A stretch of 64,000 nt of DNA from Providencia rustigianii DSM 4541 (GTDB lineage Bacteria > Pseudomonadota > Gammaproteobacteria > Enterobacterales > Enterobacteriaceae), in assembly GCF_000156395.1 (NCBI RefSeq), contig NZ_GG703819.1, positions 177,194 through 241,193 of the forward strand. The letters run 5' to 3'. A model generated the notes under the pieces. It had not been told where the DNA came from and did not search any database. It saw only the letters and a program-made list of their open reading frames with translations. Made by a program: the position numbers and the translations under genes. Shown here in pieces: positions 35,196 through 44,613 of this stretch. How positions within the stretch are numbered: position 1 is the stretch's first letter; each line of letters starts with the position of its first letter.

Positions 35196-35873
35196 TTATT
35201 TCAGCAACGCCAGAATCTCGTGCGCGGCGGCAGCGGATGAGGCAGGGTTCTGACCGGTGACAAGCTTGCCGTCCCGCAGAACAAAGCTGGCCCAATCAGC
35301 GCCTTTCTCATAATTGCCACCATTAACTTTAAGCATATCCTCGACCAGGAAGGGCACAACGTTGGTCAGGCCAACAGCCTCTTCTTCGGTGTTGGTGAAG
35401 CCTGTCACACGTCGCCCTGAGACCAAGGGCTTGCCGTTTGTGCCTTGAGTGTGGCGGAATACGGCGGGGGCGTGGCAGACAGCCCCAACAGGCAAGCCAG
35501 CAGCCGCAAAGGCTTCGATCAGGCGTTTGCTGTCTGCATCCTCGGCTAGGTCCCACAAAGGGCCATGACCACCGGGATAGAAGATTGCATCGAACCTGTC
35601 TTCTGTCATCTCGGATAGTTTCACCGTTGTCGCAAGATGCTTTTGCGTCTCAGTATCGCCCTTGAAACGACGGGTGTCGTCAGTTTGCGCTTCCAGACTA
35701 TCGCTGGACGGATCAATGGGTGGTTGCCCCCCCTTAGGCGTGGCCAGAGTAATATCCGCTCCGGCATCCTTAAAGACATAATAGGGCGCAGCAAACTCCT
35801 CCAGCCAAAAGCCAGTCTTCCTGCCGCTATCGCCCATCTCATCGTGCGATGTCAGTACCATTAAAATTTTCAT
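35196..35873 (-). CDS. DJ-1/PfpI-family protein (Hsp31-like glyoxalase type)
   Basis: A 225-residue class I glutamine-amidotransferase-like protein. GAVCHAPAVF holds the nucleophile Cys and adjacent His of the DJ-1/PfpI elbow; FYPGGHGPLWDL and NTEEEAVGL also fit the Hsp31 glyoxalase III-like group that removes methylglyoxal without cofactor. It lies nine bases downstream of the SDR gene, so the pair is cotranscribed. Glyoxal detoxification matches the rest of the cluster. Confidence 0.87.
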   Translation of the reverse strand: MKILMVLTSHDEMGDSGRKTGFWLEEFAAPYYVFKDAGADITLATPKGGQPPIDPSSDSLEAQTDDTRRFKGDTETQKHLATTVKLSEMTEDRFDAIFYPGGHGPLWDLAEDADSKRLIEAFAAAGLPVGAVCHAPAVFRHTQGTNGKPLVSGRRVTGFTNTEEEAVGLTNVVPFLVEDMLKVNGGNYEKGADWASFVLRDGKLVTGQNPASSAAAAHEILALLK

Positions 35874-35882
35874 GTACTTTCC

Positions 35883-36479
35883 TTAAATTGACTGCATGGT
35901 TAACGCTTTATTATCCCACTTTTCATCATCTACCGCCTCGGCCAAAACTGCGGCGACATCGCCTCTCGCAGCGATTCCACCAACATCAACTGAATCGCCA
36001 AAACGCATGTTCCTGGTCCCGCTTTCATCGGTCAGTCTAACCGGACGAACGATGGCATAGCTCAGACCAGAAGCTATCAAGTGTTCGTCAGCGTAATGTT
36101 TGGCCTGAAGGTAATGTGCGAGCTTATGTTCAGGGTCGGGTTTGTCCGCGCCCACACTACTCAACATAACGAAACGCAATACCTTTGATTTCACTGCTAT
36201 ATCAACGAGACGCTGCGCCCCATCGCGATCTACCTTGTCGGTCATATCGCCCCCCGTGTGGCTACCGGAACCTGCTGCAAAGATGACAACGTCACAACAC
36301 TCACAGACATCCTCTTGCAAGTCGGTCAAATCGCCATAGCGTAGCTCAACATCAGAAGACAGTGTGGACGTATCGGAACTTTCACGAACCAACGCAATAG
36401 GATAATGGCCACGAGATTTAAGCTCACCAATCAAGCGACGCCCGGTTTTTCCGGTAGCTCCAGCGACAAGAATTTTCAT
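35883..36479 (-). CDS. NAD(P)H-binding atypical SDR protein
   Basis: A 198-residue Rossmann protein: the N-terminal AGATGKTGRRLIGELKSRGH is an atypical-SDR dinucleotide motif, with VVIFAAGSGSHTGGDMTDKVDRDGAQRLVD and LRFVMLSSVGAD following, as in YwnB/NmrA-like proteins. It may reduce or bind a small electrophile or act as a redox sensor. It is the first gene of a two-gene unit with the DJ-1-like gene. Exact substrate unknown. Confidence 0.85.
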   Translation of the reverse strand: MKILVAGATGKTGRRLIGELKSRGHYPIALVRESSDTSTLSSDVELRYGDLTDLQEDVCECCDVVIFAAGSGSHTGGDMTDKVDRDGAQRLVDIAVKSKVLRFVMLSSVGADKPDPEHKLAHYLQAKHYADEHLIASGLSYAIVRPVRLTDESGTRNMRFGDSVDVGGIAARGDVAAVLAEAVDDEKWDNKALTMQSI

Positions 36480-36533
36480 TATCTACTCCATTCATTATGA
36501 TTTGAGGCTTCATGGTTTACTGACGTTAACCTT

Positions 36534-36557
36534 CCAGGCCGAAAATTTCCAGCCTGG
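36534..36557. terminator. Hairpin between the SDR and CurA-like genes
   Basis: CCAGGC and GCCTGG pair around a 12-base loop in the 156-base gap. It has a short T-run after it on the plus strand only, so a weak terminator or incidental. Confidence 0.3.
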
Positions 36558-36635
36558 TTTCGCGCCAACGACAACAGTGAATTAGCGACGAAAACTAATA
36601 CGTCGACTCCATAAGCTAGCACATACGTTTTAGTG

Positions 36636-37670
36636 TTAATTTCGGCCAACCCGGATCACCCGCTTGCCAAAGTTTTCACCATTGAGCAAACCAATGAACG
36701 CTTCCGGCGCATTTTGCAGGCCATCGATAATCTCTTCACGATATTTGATCTTCCCGCTTTCCACCCAAGCCCCCATCTGTTCGGCGAAATCCGGGTATAG
36801 GTGACCGAAACTGTCAAAGATGATGAATCCCTGCACCTTGACCTTGTTCCGCAGAATCTGTCCCATCAACCAGTTCATTCGGTCTGGTCCGCCAGGCAGT
36901 TCAGTAGCATTATATTGCGAGACCAGTCCACACACGGGCACACGCGCATGCGGATTCAAAAGTGGGATCACCGCATCAAGAACCTTACCGCCCACATTTT
37001 CAAAATAGACATCGATACCGTCGGGGTTAGCCTTAACAAGTTGATCTGCGAAGTCTTCTGCTTTGTGATCAATGCATGCGTCGAAGTCCAGTTCGTCGAC
37101 CGCGTAAGCGCACTTGTCTGGACCACCGGCGACACCCACAACACGGCAGCCCAGCAGTTTGCCAATTTGACCTACGGTTGCACCGACCGGCCCCGTCGCC
37201 GCGGCCACCACAATCGTCTCGCCGGGTTTGGGCTCGCCGATTTGGGTCAGGCCAGCCCAGGCGGTAAACCCAGGCATGCCTAAGATTCCAAGTGCCCAGG
37301 ATGGGTGCTCTGGCGAATTACCAAGATTGGTAACCCCTTCGCCATCGGAAAGAGCGTAATCCTGCCAACCATTGAAGCTAAGCACCCAGTCGCCCTCCGC
37401 GAAGCCATCAAGCTTCGAAGTAACCACTTTGGCAACCGTGCCGCCAACCATCACATTACCCACCTCAACCGGTGCAGCATAAGAAGGCGCATCACTCATT
37501 CTGCCGCGCATATACGGGTCGAGTGACAAGTACTCGGTCCGCAAAAGCATCTGATTCTCACCGACAACAGGAATCGCCTCCTCTTCTAACCGTAGAGTGT
37601 CCACGGTCGGCTCGCCTTTTGGACGTTCCGCCAATACGACCTTGCGGTTTACAGTGTCTGTTTGTTTCAT
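36636..37670 (-). CDS. NADPH-dependent reductase of the CurA/leukotriene B4 dehydrogenase type
   Basis: A 344-residue medium-chain reductase without zinc ligands, very like E. coli CurA: LRTEYLSLDPYMRGRMSD, GDWVLSFNGWQDY, VAAATGPVGATVGQIGKLLG (nucleotide-binding), and GKRVIRVG at the end. These enzymes reduce the carbon-carbon double bond of alpha,beta-unsaturated carbonyls such as curcumin or alkenals. It lies 12 bases downstream of yqhD and is probably in one operon with ohr and yqhD. It fits a detoxification regulon. Confidence 0.9.
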   Translation of the reverse strand: MKQTDTVNRKVVLAERPKGEPTVDTLRLEEEAIPVVGENQMLLRTEYLSLDPYMRGRMSDAPSYAAPVEVGNVMVGGTVAKVVTSKLDGFAEGDWVLSFNGWQDYALSDGEGVTNLGNSPEHPSWALGILGMPGFTAWAGLTQIGEPKPGETIVVAAATGPVGATVGQIGKLLGCRVVGVAGGPDKCAYAVDELDFDACIDHKAEDFADQLVKANPDGIDVYFENVGGKVLDAVIPLLNPHARVPVCGLVSQYNATELPGGPDRMNWLMGQILRNKVKVQGFIIFDSFGHLYPDFAEQMGAWVESGKIKYREEIIDGLQNAPEAFIGLLNGENFGKRVIRVGRN

Positions 37671-37682
37671 GCTCGACTCCTC

Positions 37683-38840
37683 CTACAAAGCAGCTTCAAG
37701 AATGCGGCGAGCATCATCGGGGCCAATAGCTTTATGTTCCCCAAGTGAAGTCATCCCGTGTTCCTTTAAAGCGCTAACGATGTGATTGATTCCGTCCGCA
37801 TCAACGTCGTAGTCGCCTAACCGAGTCTTGATGCCCATCTGTTCGAAGAAACCACGCGTCGCTTCGATCACAGCGTCAATTCGTTCATCGTTAGAGCCTT
37901 CGCGAATATTCCAGACATTGCTGGCATACTGAAGAAGCTTCTCGCGCTTAACCTCACGTTGATCATTCAACAATGCAGGCAGAACAACCGCTAAGGTACG
38001 GGCGTGATCGGTATCATTCAGTGCAGTAATCTCGTGCCCGATCATATGAGTGGCCCAATCTTGAGGTACACCTGCGCCGATAAGCCCGTTCAAAGCCATT
38101 GTCGCGGTCCACATCAAATTGGATCGAATGTCGTAATCTTCGGGAGTCTCAAGCGCCTTGGGGCCAAGCTCGATCAATGTGCGCAGAAGGGTTTCAGCAA
38201 AACCGTCCTGAACTGGCGCGGCAACTGGATAGGTCAGATACTGCTCGGTCGTATGAACGAAGGCGTCCACTACACCGTTGGCAATCTGACGCGGTGGCAA
38301 GGTATAGGTCACCTCTGGATCTAACACCGAGAACACCGGGTAGCAATGAACGCTGCTAAACGGCAGTTTTGCCTCTTTTTCTGGGTTGGTAATCACCCCG
38401 CCAGAGTTCATCTCGGATCCCGTAGCTGGTAGCGTCAACACAGAGCCAAACGGCACCGCTTGGGTAATGACTGATCCACGTGAGGTAAGAATGTCCCAGG
38501 CGTCACCGTCATACTTTACCGCCGCCGCAATAAACTTGGTGGCGTCGATGACCGACCCGCCGCCAACGGCAAGCAAGAAAGTAACGGCATTTTCGCGAAT
38601 CATCTCAACTGCTTTTAGCGTTGTAGCATAGCGTGGGTTAGGTTCAATACCTCCAAACTCCAGGATTGCCCGGCCAGCAAGAGCTTCGCGTACTTGGTCC
38701 AGCACACCCGTACGTTCGGCACTGCCACCGCCATATAGAATCAAAACTTTCGCATCAGCGGGAACCTGATCTTTCAGCTCCGCAATGCTGCCTTTGCCAA
38801 ACAAAATTCTGGTAGGGTTGTGAAAGTTGAAATTTTTCAT
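37683..38840 (-). CDS. yqhD: NADPH-dependent aldehyde reductase YqhD
   Basis: A 385-residue iron-type (group III) alcohol dehydrogenase matching E. coli YqhD closely: KNFNFHNPTRILFGKGSIAE at the start, AVGGGSVIDATKF, LPATGSEMNSGGV, VVDAFVHTTEQY, and the metal ligands in that segment plus DWATHMIGHE and DHARTL. YqhD reduces reactive aldehydes including methylglyoxal, malondialdehyde and acrolein. ATG 38840 (GAAGGAAA upstream) is chosen over a longer frame that would run into ohr. It begins one base after the ohr stop. Confidence 0.93.
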   Translation of the reverse strand: MKNFNFHNPTRILFGKGSIAELKDQVPADAKVLILYGGGSAERTGVLDQVREALAGRAILEFGGIEPNPRYATTLKAVEMIRENAVTFLLAVGGGSVIDATKFIAAAVKYDGDAWDILTSRGSVITQAVPFGSVLTLPATGSEMNSGGVITNPEKEAKLPFSSVHCYPVFSVLDPEVTYTLPPRQIANGVVDAFVHTTEQYLTYPVAAPVQDGFAETLLRTLIELGPKALETPEDYDIRSNLMWTATMALNGLIGAGVPQDWATHMIGHEITALNDTDHARTLAVVLPALLNDQREVKREKLLQYASNVWNIREGSNDERIDAVIEATRGFFEQMGIKTRLGDYDVDADGINHIVSALKEHGMTSLGEHKAIGPDDARRILEAAL

Positions 38841-38841
38841 A

Positions 38842-39258
38842 TCAGTTTCCTTCAGTTTCAATATGTAAGCGGACATCAATATTCCCGCGGATGGCATTGG
38901 AGTAAGGACAAAGTTGATGTGTCGCCTCAACCAGTCGCTGTGCGTCCTCGCGGGCCATTCCTAGCAAGTGAGCAGTGATGTCGAGGTCAAGCCCGTATCC
39001 ACCACCGGATCGTTGGCCGATACCCACTTCAATCGAAGTTTTTGCCCCCTTGGCATTCAGCTTGAGTTGCTTTGCGGTGATCTCCATCGCGCTGTCAAAA
39101 CAAGCGGCATAACCAAGTGCAAACAATTGTTCAGGGTTTACACCATCTTCATCGCTATCGGGTCGAACCATTTGGACCGAAAAGCTACCGTCGTTCAGGG
39201 TTGAAGTTCCTGAGCGTCCGCCCGTTGCCGTTGCCGCAGTTTTGTAGAAAATCTTCAT
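38842..39258 (-). CDS. ohr: Organic hydroperoxide resistance protein, Ohr/OsmC family
   Basis: A 138-residue thiol peroxidase of the Ohr group: the two redox Cys are in GYAACFDSAM and HQLCPYSNAIRGN, and the starting FYKTAATATGGRSG is typical. It reduces organic and fatty-acid hydroperoxides via lipoylated partners. It heads an ohr-yqhD-curA-like unit on the minus strand. A TAGAC...CTA palindrome lies 17 bases upstream of its start (39276-39290), so it is probably repressed by the NemR-like protein. Confidence 0.92.
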   Translation of the reverse strand: MKIFYKTAATATGGRSGTSTLNDGSFSVQMVRPDSDEDGVNPEQLFALGYAACFDSAMEITAKQLKLNAKGAKTSIEVGIGQRSGGGYGLDLDITAHLLGMAREDAQRLVEATHQLCPYSNAIRGNIDVRLHIETEGN

Positions 39259-39275
39259 GATCTATCACTCCTTAT

Positions 39276-39290
39276 TAGACCGGTCGACTA
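39276..39290. promoter_or_regulatory. NemR-like operator upstream of ohr
   Basis: TAGACCGGTCGACTA, a match to the palindrome repeated through this cluster, 17 bases upstream of the ohr start. Confidence 0.7.
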
Positions 39291-39338
39291 TTTGATGATA
39301 AAAAAATACCTCGGGGGCATCTTTTGGCGCGTCACCAT

Positions 39339-40730
39339 CTAAAATGGCGCGTCAATATCAACCACCGAAATGAGCTTGTGGTTGACAAATTCCCTGATTC
39401 CGAGCCCGATCAGTTCTCGGCCGTAGCCAGACCGCCCGATACCACCGAAAGGTAAGTCAGCCTTGGCCATGGTCGGGTGATTTACAAAGACCATCCCAGT
39501 AGAAATCTGTTTCGCAACATCAGCACCACGCTTTGGGTCGGCAGTAAATACAGACCCGCCAAGCCCGAACGGTGAATCATTGGCAATGCGTATTGCATCT
39601 ACCTCATCCTTCGCACGAAACAGCATCGAGACTGGGCCGAAGAATTCCCAATATCGAGCCGGATTATCTTCTGAAAGATTAGTCAGAATAGTCGGTTGTA
39701 CAAAAGCACCCGAACTGGGAACCTTTGGCCCAACTTCCGTTGCCGTAGCTCCGTAAAAAACTGCTTGGCGTATCTTGTCTTTAATCTCGTTTGCAGCAGC
39801 CTCGGAAGACAGGGGCGCTAACGTCGTGGTAGGATCCGCCGGATCACCTGCCCGAAGCTTCGCAACGCCGGCGGTGTAACCTTCAAAAAATTGGTCATAT
39901 ACGTCATCAACGACGATCATGCGCTTAGAAGAGACACAGACTTGACCGCCATTCCAGTGCCGTCCAAAGACCGCCCAATTAATGGTCTTCTCCATTTCCG
40001 CATCGGCCAACACCACAAACGCGTCTGCGCCTCCAAGTTCGAGCGTGGATTTCTTCAGTGCTTTGCCTGCCTGCGAGGCAACAATCGAGCCCGCACCTTC
40101 CGATCCGGTAAGCGCAACGCCATGGACACGTGGATCGTTAATGATGGTTTCGATTTGCGAACGTGTCGCATAAAGGTTTTTGAACGCCCCTTGGGGCAAA
40201 CCCGCCTCCAACATTAATTTTTCGAATGCTGCAGCTGCCTGCGGAACATTCGAGGCATGCTTGAGCAACATGGTATTGCCAGCAGACAATTGTGGCGCTG
40301 CAATACGAGCCACTTGGTAAAACGGAAAGTTCCACGGCTCAATTGCCAACAAGACCCCCAAAGGCTCTGCGGACAGAACAGCATCACCTTCATCGGGATT
40401 GGCTACTGGCAGCTTTTCAGGCGCCAGTAAGGCTTCTGCATTGTTGGCATAATAGTCAAAGATATCCGCTGACAAGGCGATTTCGGCTTTAGCTTCGGAG
40501 ACAAGCTTGCCCATTTCAACTGTCAACAACTTGGCAAAAAAATCGACGTCACGACGTAATATGGTTGCAGCGGAGTGCATTACACAGGCACGTTCTGCAA
40601 ACTCAGTTTCCTTCCACAATAAAAATGCCGCATGAGCATTTTCAATAGCTTGATTAACTTCAGTATCGGTCGCGTCCGGGTACGCTTCCAAGAGTTCGCC
40701 GGTGTAAGGGTTTCGTGTTTCATAAGCCAT
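39339..40730 (-). CDS. NAD(P)-dependent succinate-semialdehyde-type aldehyde dehydrogenase
   Basis: A 463-residue aldehyde dehydrogenase, the length and layout of E. coli Sad/YneI: EPWNFPFYQVARIAAPQLSAG, LTGSEGAGSIVASQAGKALKK, LELGGADAF with the general-base Glu, and GGQVCVSSKRM with the catalytic Cys. It oxidises short-chain or semialdehydes to acids. In this context it likely removes toxic aldehydes. Two TAGAC-type operators lie 70 and 150 bases upstream. The gap of 80 bases to ohr contains an operator for ohr, so it is a separate unit. Confidence 0.9.
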   Translation of the reverse strand: MAYETRNPYTGELLEAYPDATDTEVNQAIENAHAAFLLWKETEFAERACVMHSAATILRRDVDFFAKLLTVEMGKLVSEAKAEIALSADIFDYYANNAEALLAPEKLPVANPDEGDAVLSAEPLGVLLAIEPWNFPFYQVARIAAPQLSAGNTMLLKHASNVPQAAAAFEKLMLEAGLPQGAFKNLYATRSQIETIINDPRVHGVALTGSEGAGSIVASQAGKALKKSTLELGGADAFVVLADAEMEKTINWAVFGRHWNGGQVCVSSKRMIVVDDVYDQFFEGYTAGVAKLRAGDPADPTTTLAPLSSEAAANEIKDKIRQAVFYGATATEVGPKVPSSGAFVQPTILTNLSEDNPARYWEFFGPVSMLFRAKDEVDAIRIANDSPFGLGGSVFTADPKRGADVAKQISTGMVFVNHPTMAKADLPFGGIGRSGYGRELIGLGIREFVNHKLISVVDIDAPF

Positions 40731-40799
40731 AATTAAATCCTTTCGCGTGGGGCGCGTTTGGGTTGTAAATCTCGAGTTTATTCATAACCCGCAAACTAC

Positions 40800-40823
40800 T
40801 AGACCGGTCATCTAGATGACCGG
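40800..40823. promoter_or_regulatory. NemR-like operator, compound palindrome
   Basis: TAGACCGGTCATCTA at 40800-40814, whose right part overlaps its own inverse to give CCGGTCATCTAGATGACCGG at 40804-40823, a perfect 20-bp palindrome. It is about 70 bases upstream of the aldehyde dehydrogenase start. Confidence 0.75.
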
Positions 40824-40882
40824 GAAAATAAAAACAATGAAATCTAATTGCTTATCATGCTAATTTTCAGCTTAACCTCGAA

Positions 40883-40897
40883 TAGACCAGTCGTCTA
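40883..40897. promoter_or_regulatory. NemR-like operator, second site before the aldehyde dehydrogenase
   Basis: TAGACCAGTCGTCTA, matching the consensus at nearly every position, about 155 bases upstream of the aldehyde dehydrogenase start and in the 343-base gap before the old yellow enzyme stop. Confidence 0.7.
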
Positions 40898-41073
40898 TAA
40901 GTTTTTTGAAATAACTATAATCTTTAAGGGTAACAACCCCTCAAAAGGTCGTTAGTCCGCCTCATGAATTCTCTCGGATCGGTATTTCAACATGCCACAC
41001 CTTTCCACCATAAACTGGACAGGCCCGTGCCGACGTTATCAACATGCCCCGCATATCCAGAACGATGATAAAT

Positions 41074-42240
41074 TTAGTCCGACACCTTCTCATGTATTCT
41101 GGGCGCCGAGGCAGCCTGCGAATCGTAGGTGGGGTAGTCGACATATCCCTTGTCAGTTCCACCGTACATTGTTGTGGGATCAACCTCGTTCCAAGGCAGC
41201 CCTTGCCGTATTCGATACGGCAAATCCGGGTTGGCAATAAATGGCTTACCGAAAGCGAACAGGTCGCCGTATCCTGCATCGAGCATACGAAGTGCCTTCT
41301 CCGGAGTATATCGGCCCGCATAGATCAAAGCGCCACTAAAGGCACCTCTGAGTGCACTGTAGAAACGTTCCGGCAGCTCTGAGGCATCATCCCAATCAGC
41401 CTCAGCGATTGAAATGTAGGCAACACCCATTTGCTCTAAAATTCTTGCGGCCTCCAAGTAGCTTTCATGAGGATCCGATTCAACCAGCCCGAGATAGACA
41501 CGCTCCCCTTCCGTGCTCTCAAACAAGGGAGCAAATCTCACTCCCAGGCGCTCAGCTCCAACCTCCTCTGAAATTGCGGCCACAATTTCTTCTAGAAAAC
41601 GCAGTCGATTTCGCAAACTGCCTCCGTATTGATCAGTCCGGTGGTTGGTGTGCTCTGAGATGAATTGGTTCACCAGATAGCCATTCGCGCTGTGTATTTC
41701 TACGCCATCAAATCCAGCCTCAATGGCATTACGAGCGGCGCGAACATATAGCTTCACAAGCTCCTGAACTTCCCCAGTTGAAAGTGTTCGAGGCTCATCG
41801 GGATCAGCCAACGCCCCCTCTCCAGGCGCAGTTTCTACGAACACTTTCACTCCTTTAGCACGAATGGCGGAGGGCGCTACCGGCGGCTGCCCGTCTGGCT
41901 GAAGAGAGCGGTGAGAAACTCGCCCTACATGCCACAACTGACAAAAGATCTTACCACCTTCCCTATGAACTGAATCGGTTACTTTTCTCCAACCTTCAAT
42001 CTGTTCTGCCGTGAAAATTCCTGGCGTCCACGCGTACCCCTGACCTCTAGGCTCTATCTGAGCACCTTCAGTGATCATAAAGCCAGCTGAAGCACGTTGC
42101 GCATAGTAGTCAGCCATCAGATCATTCGGAATATTTCCTGGCTGAGTGCTTCTTGAGCGCGTGAGTGGTGGCAGGACAATACGGTTTTTCAGTTCAAGCG
42201 AACCCAGACGAAAGGGCTCAAAAAGAAGGTTTACATTCAT
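41074..42240 (-). CDS. Old yellow enzyme family alkene reductase, NemA-like
   Basis: A 388-residue FMN-dependent ene-reductase: FEPFRLGSLELKNRIVLPPL, the TRSRSTQPGNIPNDLMADYY region, QLWHVGRVSH, VEIHSANGYLVNQF (substrate-binding His and Asn), DQYGGSLRNRLRF, and AFGKPFIANPDLP. It resembles E. coli NemA, which reduces N-ethylmaleimide, unsaturated carbonyls and nitro compounds. Start 42240 has AAAGGAAA upstream and avoids the MKTLFKGNSV extension. The family match supports naming it NemA-like, but paralogues with other substrates exist. Confidence 0.9.
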   Translation of the reverse strand: MNVNLLFEPFRLGSLELKNRIVLPPLTRSRSTQPGNIPNDLMADYYAQRASAGFMITEGAQIEPRGQGYAWTPGIFTAEQIEGWRKVTDSVHREGGKIFCQLWHVGRVSHRSLQPDGQPPVAPSAIRAKGVKVFVETAPGEGALADPDEPRTLSTGEVQELVKLYVRAARNAIEAGFDGVEIHSANGYLVNQFISEHTNHRTDQYGGSLRNRLRFLEEIVAAISEEVGAERLGVRFAPLFESTEGERVYLGLVESDPHESYLEAARILEQMGVAYISIAEADWDDASELPERFYSALRGAFSGALIYAGRYTPEKALRMLDAGYGDLFAFGKPFIANPDLPYRIRQGLPWNEVDPTTMYGGTDKGYVDYPTYDSQAASAPRIHEKVSD

Positions 42241-42296
42241 AACGCTATTTCCTTTAAATAAAGTTTTCATACCGGAGCAAACAGTGCTCCATTACA

Positions 42297-43379
42297 TTAA
42301 AAGAGCCTCAGACCGGACTCATTCAGGCTGATAATAATATTTTTCTTCTCGGTGTAACTATCCTGCACCATTTTGTGAGCCTCCCGACCAATACTAGATT
42401 TTGTTGCTGGCATCTACAATAATCGTCGGAGAGATAAAGCAACTACGGGCCAGACTCGCAACAACCAGTCGCTCCCGCAATAATTATCCTTGCGCCTTTC
42501 AGAGTAGCCAGATCGATATAGCCGAGGATCCTTTCCATCTGTTGCTGGCTGAACTGCCTTCCCATTTGAGTGTTAAGGTCCAAGGATCTCCAACTTTTAT
42601 CTCCTCAAAACGCTCCTTAAGCGCACCAATAAATTCGTCAAAGGTAGCCCGATGGACAAACAGTCAAGCGCCGGACTCACACACTTTTCCCTAATTGAGG
42701 AAAATCGATATGATAATCCCTTCCAAAGCCTTCTCGATATTCGCATCGGGAACACAATGTTGGCTGATTTCCCCACCCTGCTCTAAAGTCACCGGTATCA
42801 GCTTTTCAGCTGAGGCCTTAGCTACAACGGTAGCCAACAGTTATAGCCCCGGTAAAGGCCAACTTATCCCCCCAGATGGTCAAGCAGTGCTTGCCCATCC
42901 GGGCCGTAGCCAGTTACGATAATGACGGTTCCTTCAGGTAAAACTTCGTTAAGGATTTCCCCCAAAGTAAGCAGGGTAATTGAGGTCATCTCCGATGGCT
43001 TGATAACAATCATGTTGCCAACCTCTAGAGCCAGAGCCAACTTCCACGCAGTCATCAAAAAAGGGAAACTCCAAGGAATAACCTGTCTAACTACGCCGAC
43101 AGGCTCGCTCAAAATTAAACTCAGAGTCTGGTTATCAAGTTGTGTGATCTCGTCGCTATGAGAACGAACAACACCTGCGAAATAACGAAAATGCTCAACA
43201 ACCAGCGGAGTATCGATTTGACAGAATTCCCGCAACGGCTTGTCATTGTCCAGAGTTTCCAAGTACGTAAACTCTTGTGCGCGAGTCTCAAGTAAATCAG
43301 CTATCAAGAGCAACGCGCGCTGATGCTCCAGCAGGGAAAGCCTCACGTGCGGCCTTTGTTGCCAAATCCACATTTTCAC
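42297..43379 (-). pseudogene. Aldehyde dehydrogenase (betaine-aldehyde type) pseudogene
   Basis: From 43379 to about 42864 the frame encodes 171 residues of an aldehyde dehydrogenase N-terminus (IADLLETRAQEF, PWSFPFLMTAWKLALALEVG, VIKPSEMTSI). Beyond, matches continue in shifted frames: VTLEQGGE, FIGALKERFEEIKVGDP, and the C-terminal KNIIISLNESGLRLF ending at 42297. The catalytic-Cys region is damaged, and frameshifts, stops and a deletion are present, so it is dead. A degraded operator (43433-43446) upstream suggests past membership in the regulon. Confidence 0.75.
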
Positions 43380-43670
43380 TATTTGCTAACTGCAGATTTG
43401 AGAAAACTGCTCCTGTTACTGGGTTAACCGTTTAGACCGTCCTACCAGACCGGCTTTTCACTCATTGACCGCCAATCAGCATGCTATAATTCGGCTTGAT
43501 AAATTCCTGAACGTTTTTCTTTTGATAAACTATGACTCATTCTCTGCTCCTACCTTTATCGAAATATCATTGTGGGCACGATCCATCGCTCCCCGCATTC
43601 ACTCTCAAGCGTTCACCTAATGACAAGAGCGATCTTACTGTGGCATACTTACAAGTAGAAACAGTAATTA

Positions 43671-44600
43671 TTGGTTATAAATACAAATGTGAATGGTATT
43701 ACTCGAATCGACTTAAAACAGTTAAGGGTTTTTAAAGCACTCTTAAAAGAGCGAAATGTGACACGTGCCGCCGCCCAGATGGGCCTCACCCAGCAAGCGG
43801 TAAGTGCTCAACTGAGCAAGCTTAGGGATACATTTCAAGATCACTTATTCCTGCGCTCCGCACAAGGTCTCATTCCCACGCCGCTGGCTGAGCAGCTTGA
43901 GCCAAGAGTAAATACTGTGTTCGAAAGCATTGCAGCACTATCACCACCCGACCGGTTTGACCCTGCCGAAGTGTATACGACCTTTGTAATATCTGCGACG
44001 GATTATGCTGTGGCAGTTATATTGCCAAGATTGATGGCGAAGGTAAGAACCCAAGCTCCGGGGTTAAAACTGATCATCAGGGACTTTGAAAGCGATCGAC
44101 TATATCCGCTCCTGACATCGGGGGACCTCGATCTTGCATTAACTTTTCCTGCGTTCGTCCCCGATGGTTGTCAAACGAAATGGCTGTTCTCCGAACACCA
44201 TATCTGCGTAACAAGGAGTGATTCTCCGATGCAAAACCAGCAATTCACCATTAGTGACATCGCAGATTTACCCCAAATTATTGTCTCCCCAACAAGAGCA
44301 AACCTGATCGGTTCTGCGGATGACTGGTTTGCAAGCAAGGGCTATAGTCGAAACATTGTTATGTCGGTACCGAGTTTCGCCGCTGCGCCGGCCTGTATCG
44401 CCTCAACTGACTGCATAGCTTTCCTGCCTTCACGCATTCTTCCGAATCCACTTGTTCGTCCGATCCAGCTTGATGATTCACCGCCCAGCTTCGATGTCAT
44501 TGCCGCATGGCACCTTCGCTCAAACCAGGATCCGCTGCACAAGTGGATACTTTCACTTCTCCAGCAGGAATTCCCGGCGCAACAGAGTGCTAACCAATAG
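43671..44600 (+). CDS. LysR-family transcriptional regulator
   Basis: A 309-residue LysR regulator: helix-turn-helix in the first 70 residues (LKERNVTRAAAQMGLTQQAV, then SAQLSKLRD) and a periplasmic-binding-like effector domain (FVISATDYAVAVILPRLM, IADLPQIIVSP). The true start is uncertain: TTG 43671 or GTG 43689, neither with a strong ribosome site. It is divergent from the aldehyde dehydrogenase pseudogene and convergent with the MDR gene, so it may once have controlled that pseudogene. Confidence 0.87.
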   Translation: MVINTNVNGITRIDLKQLRVFKALLKERNVTRAAAQMGLTQQAVSAQLSKLRDTFQDHLFLRSAQGLIPTPLAEQLEPRVNTVFESIAALSPPDRFDPAEVYTTFVISATDYAVAVILPRLMAKVRTQAPGLKLIIRDFESDRLYPLLTSGDLDLALTFPAFVPDGCQTKWLFSEHHICVTRSDSPMQNQQFTISDIADLPQIIVSPTRANLIGSADDWFASKGYSRNIVMSVPSFAAAPACIASTDCIAFLPSRILPNPLVRPIQLDDSPPSFDVIAAWHLRSNQDPLHKWILSLLQQEFPAQQSANQ

Positions 44601-44613
44601 GGGCGCCAGACGG

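Noticed and set aside
42310-42325. Another AGACCGG-type site as a NemR operator for the old yellow enzyme gene
   Set aside because: It lies in the surviving C-terminal codons of the aldehyde dehydrogenase pseudogene and matches only one half of the palindrome.
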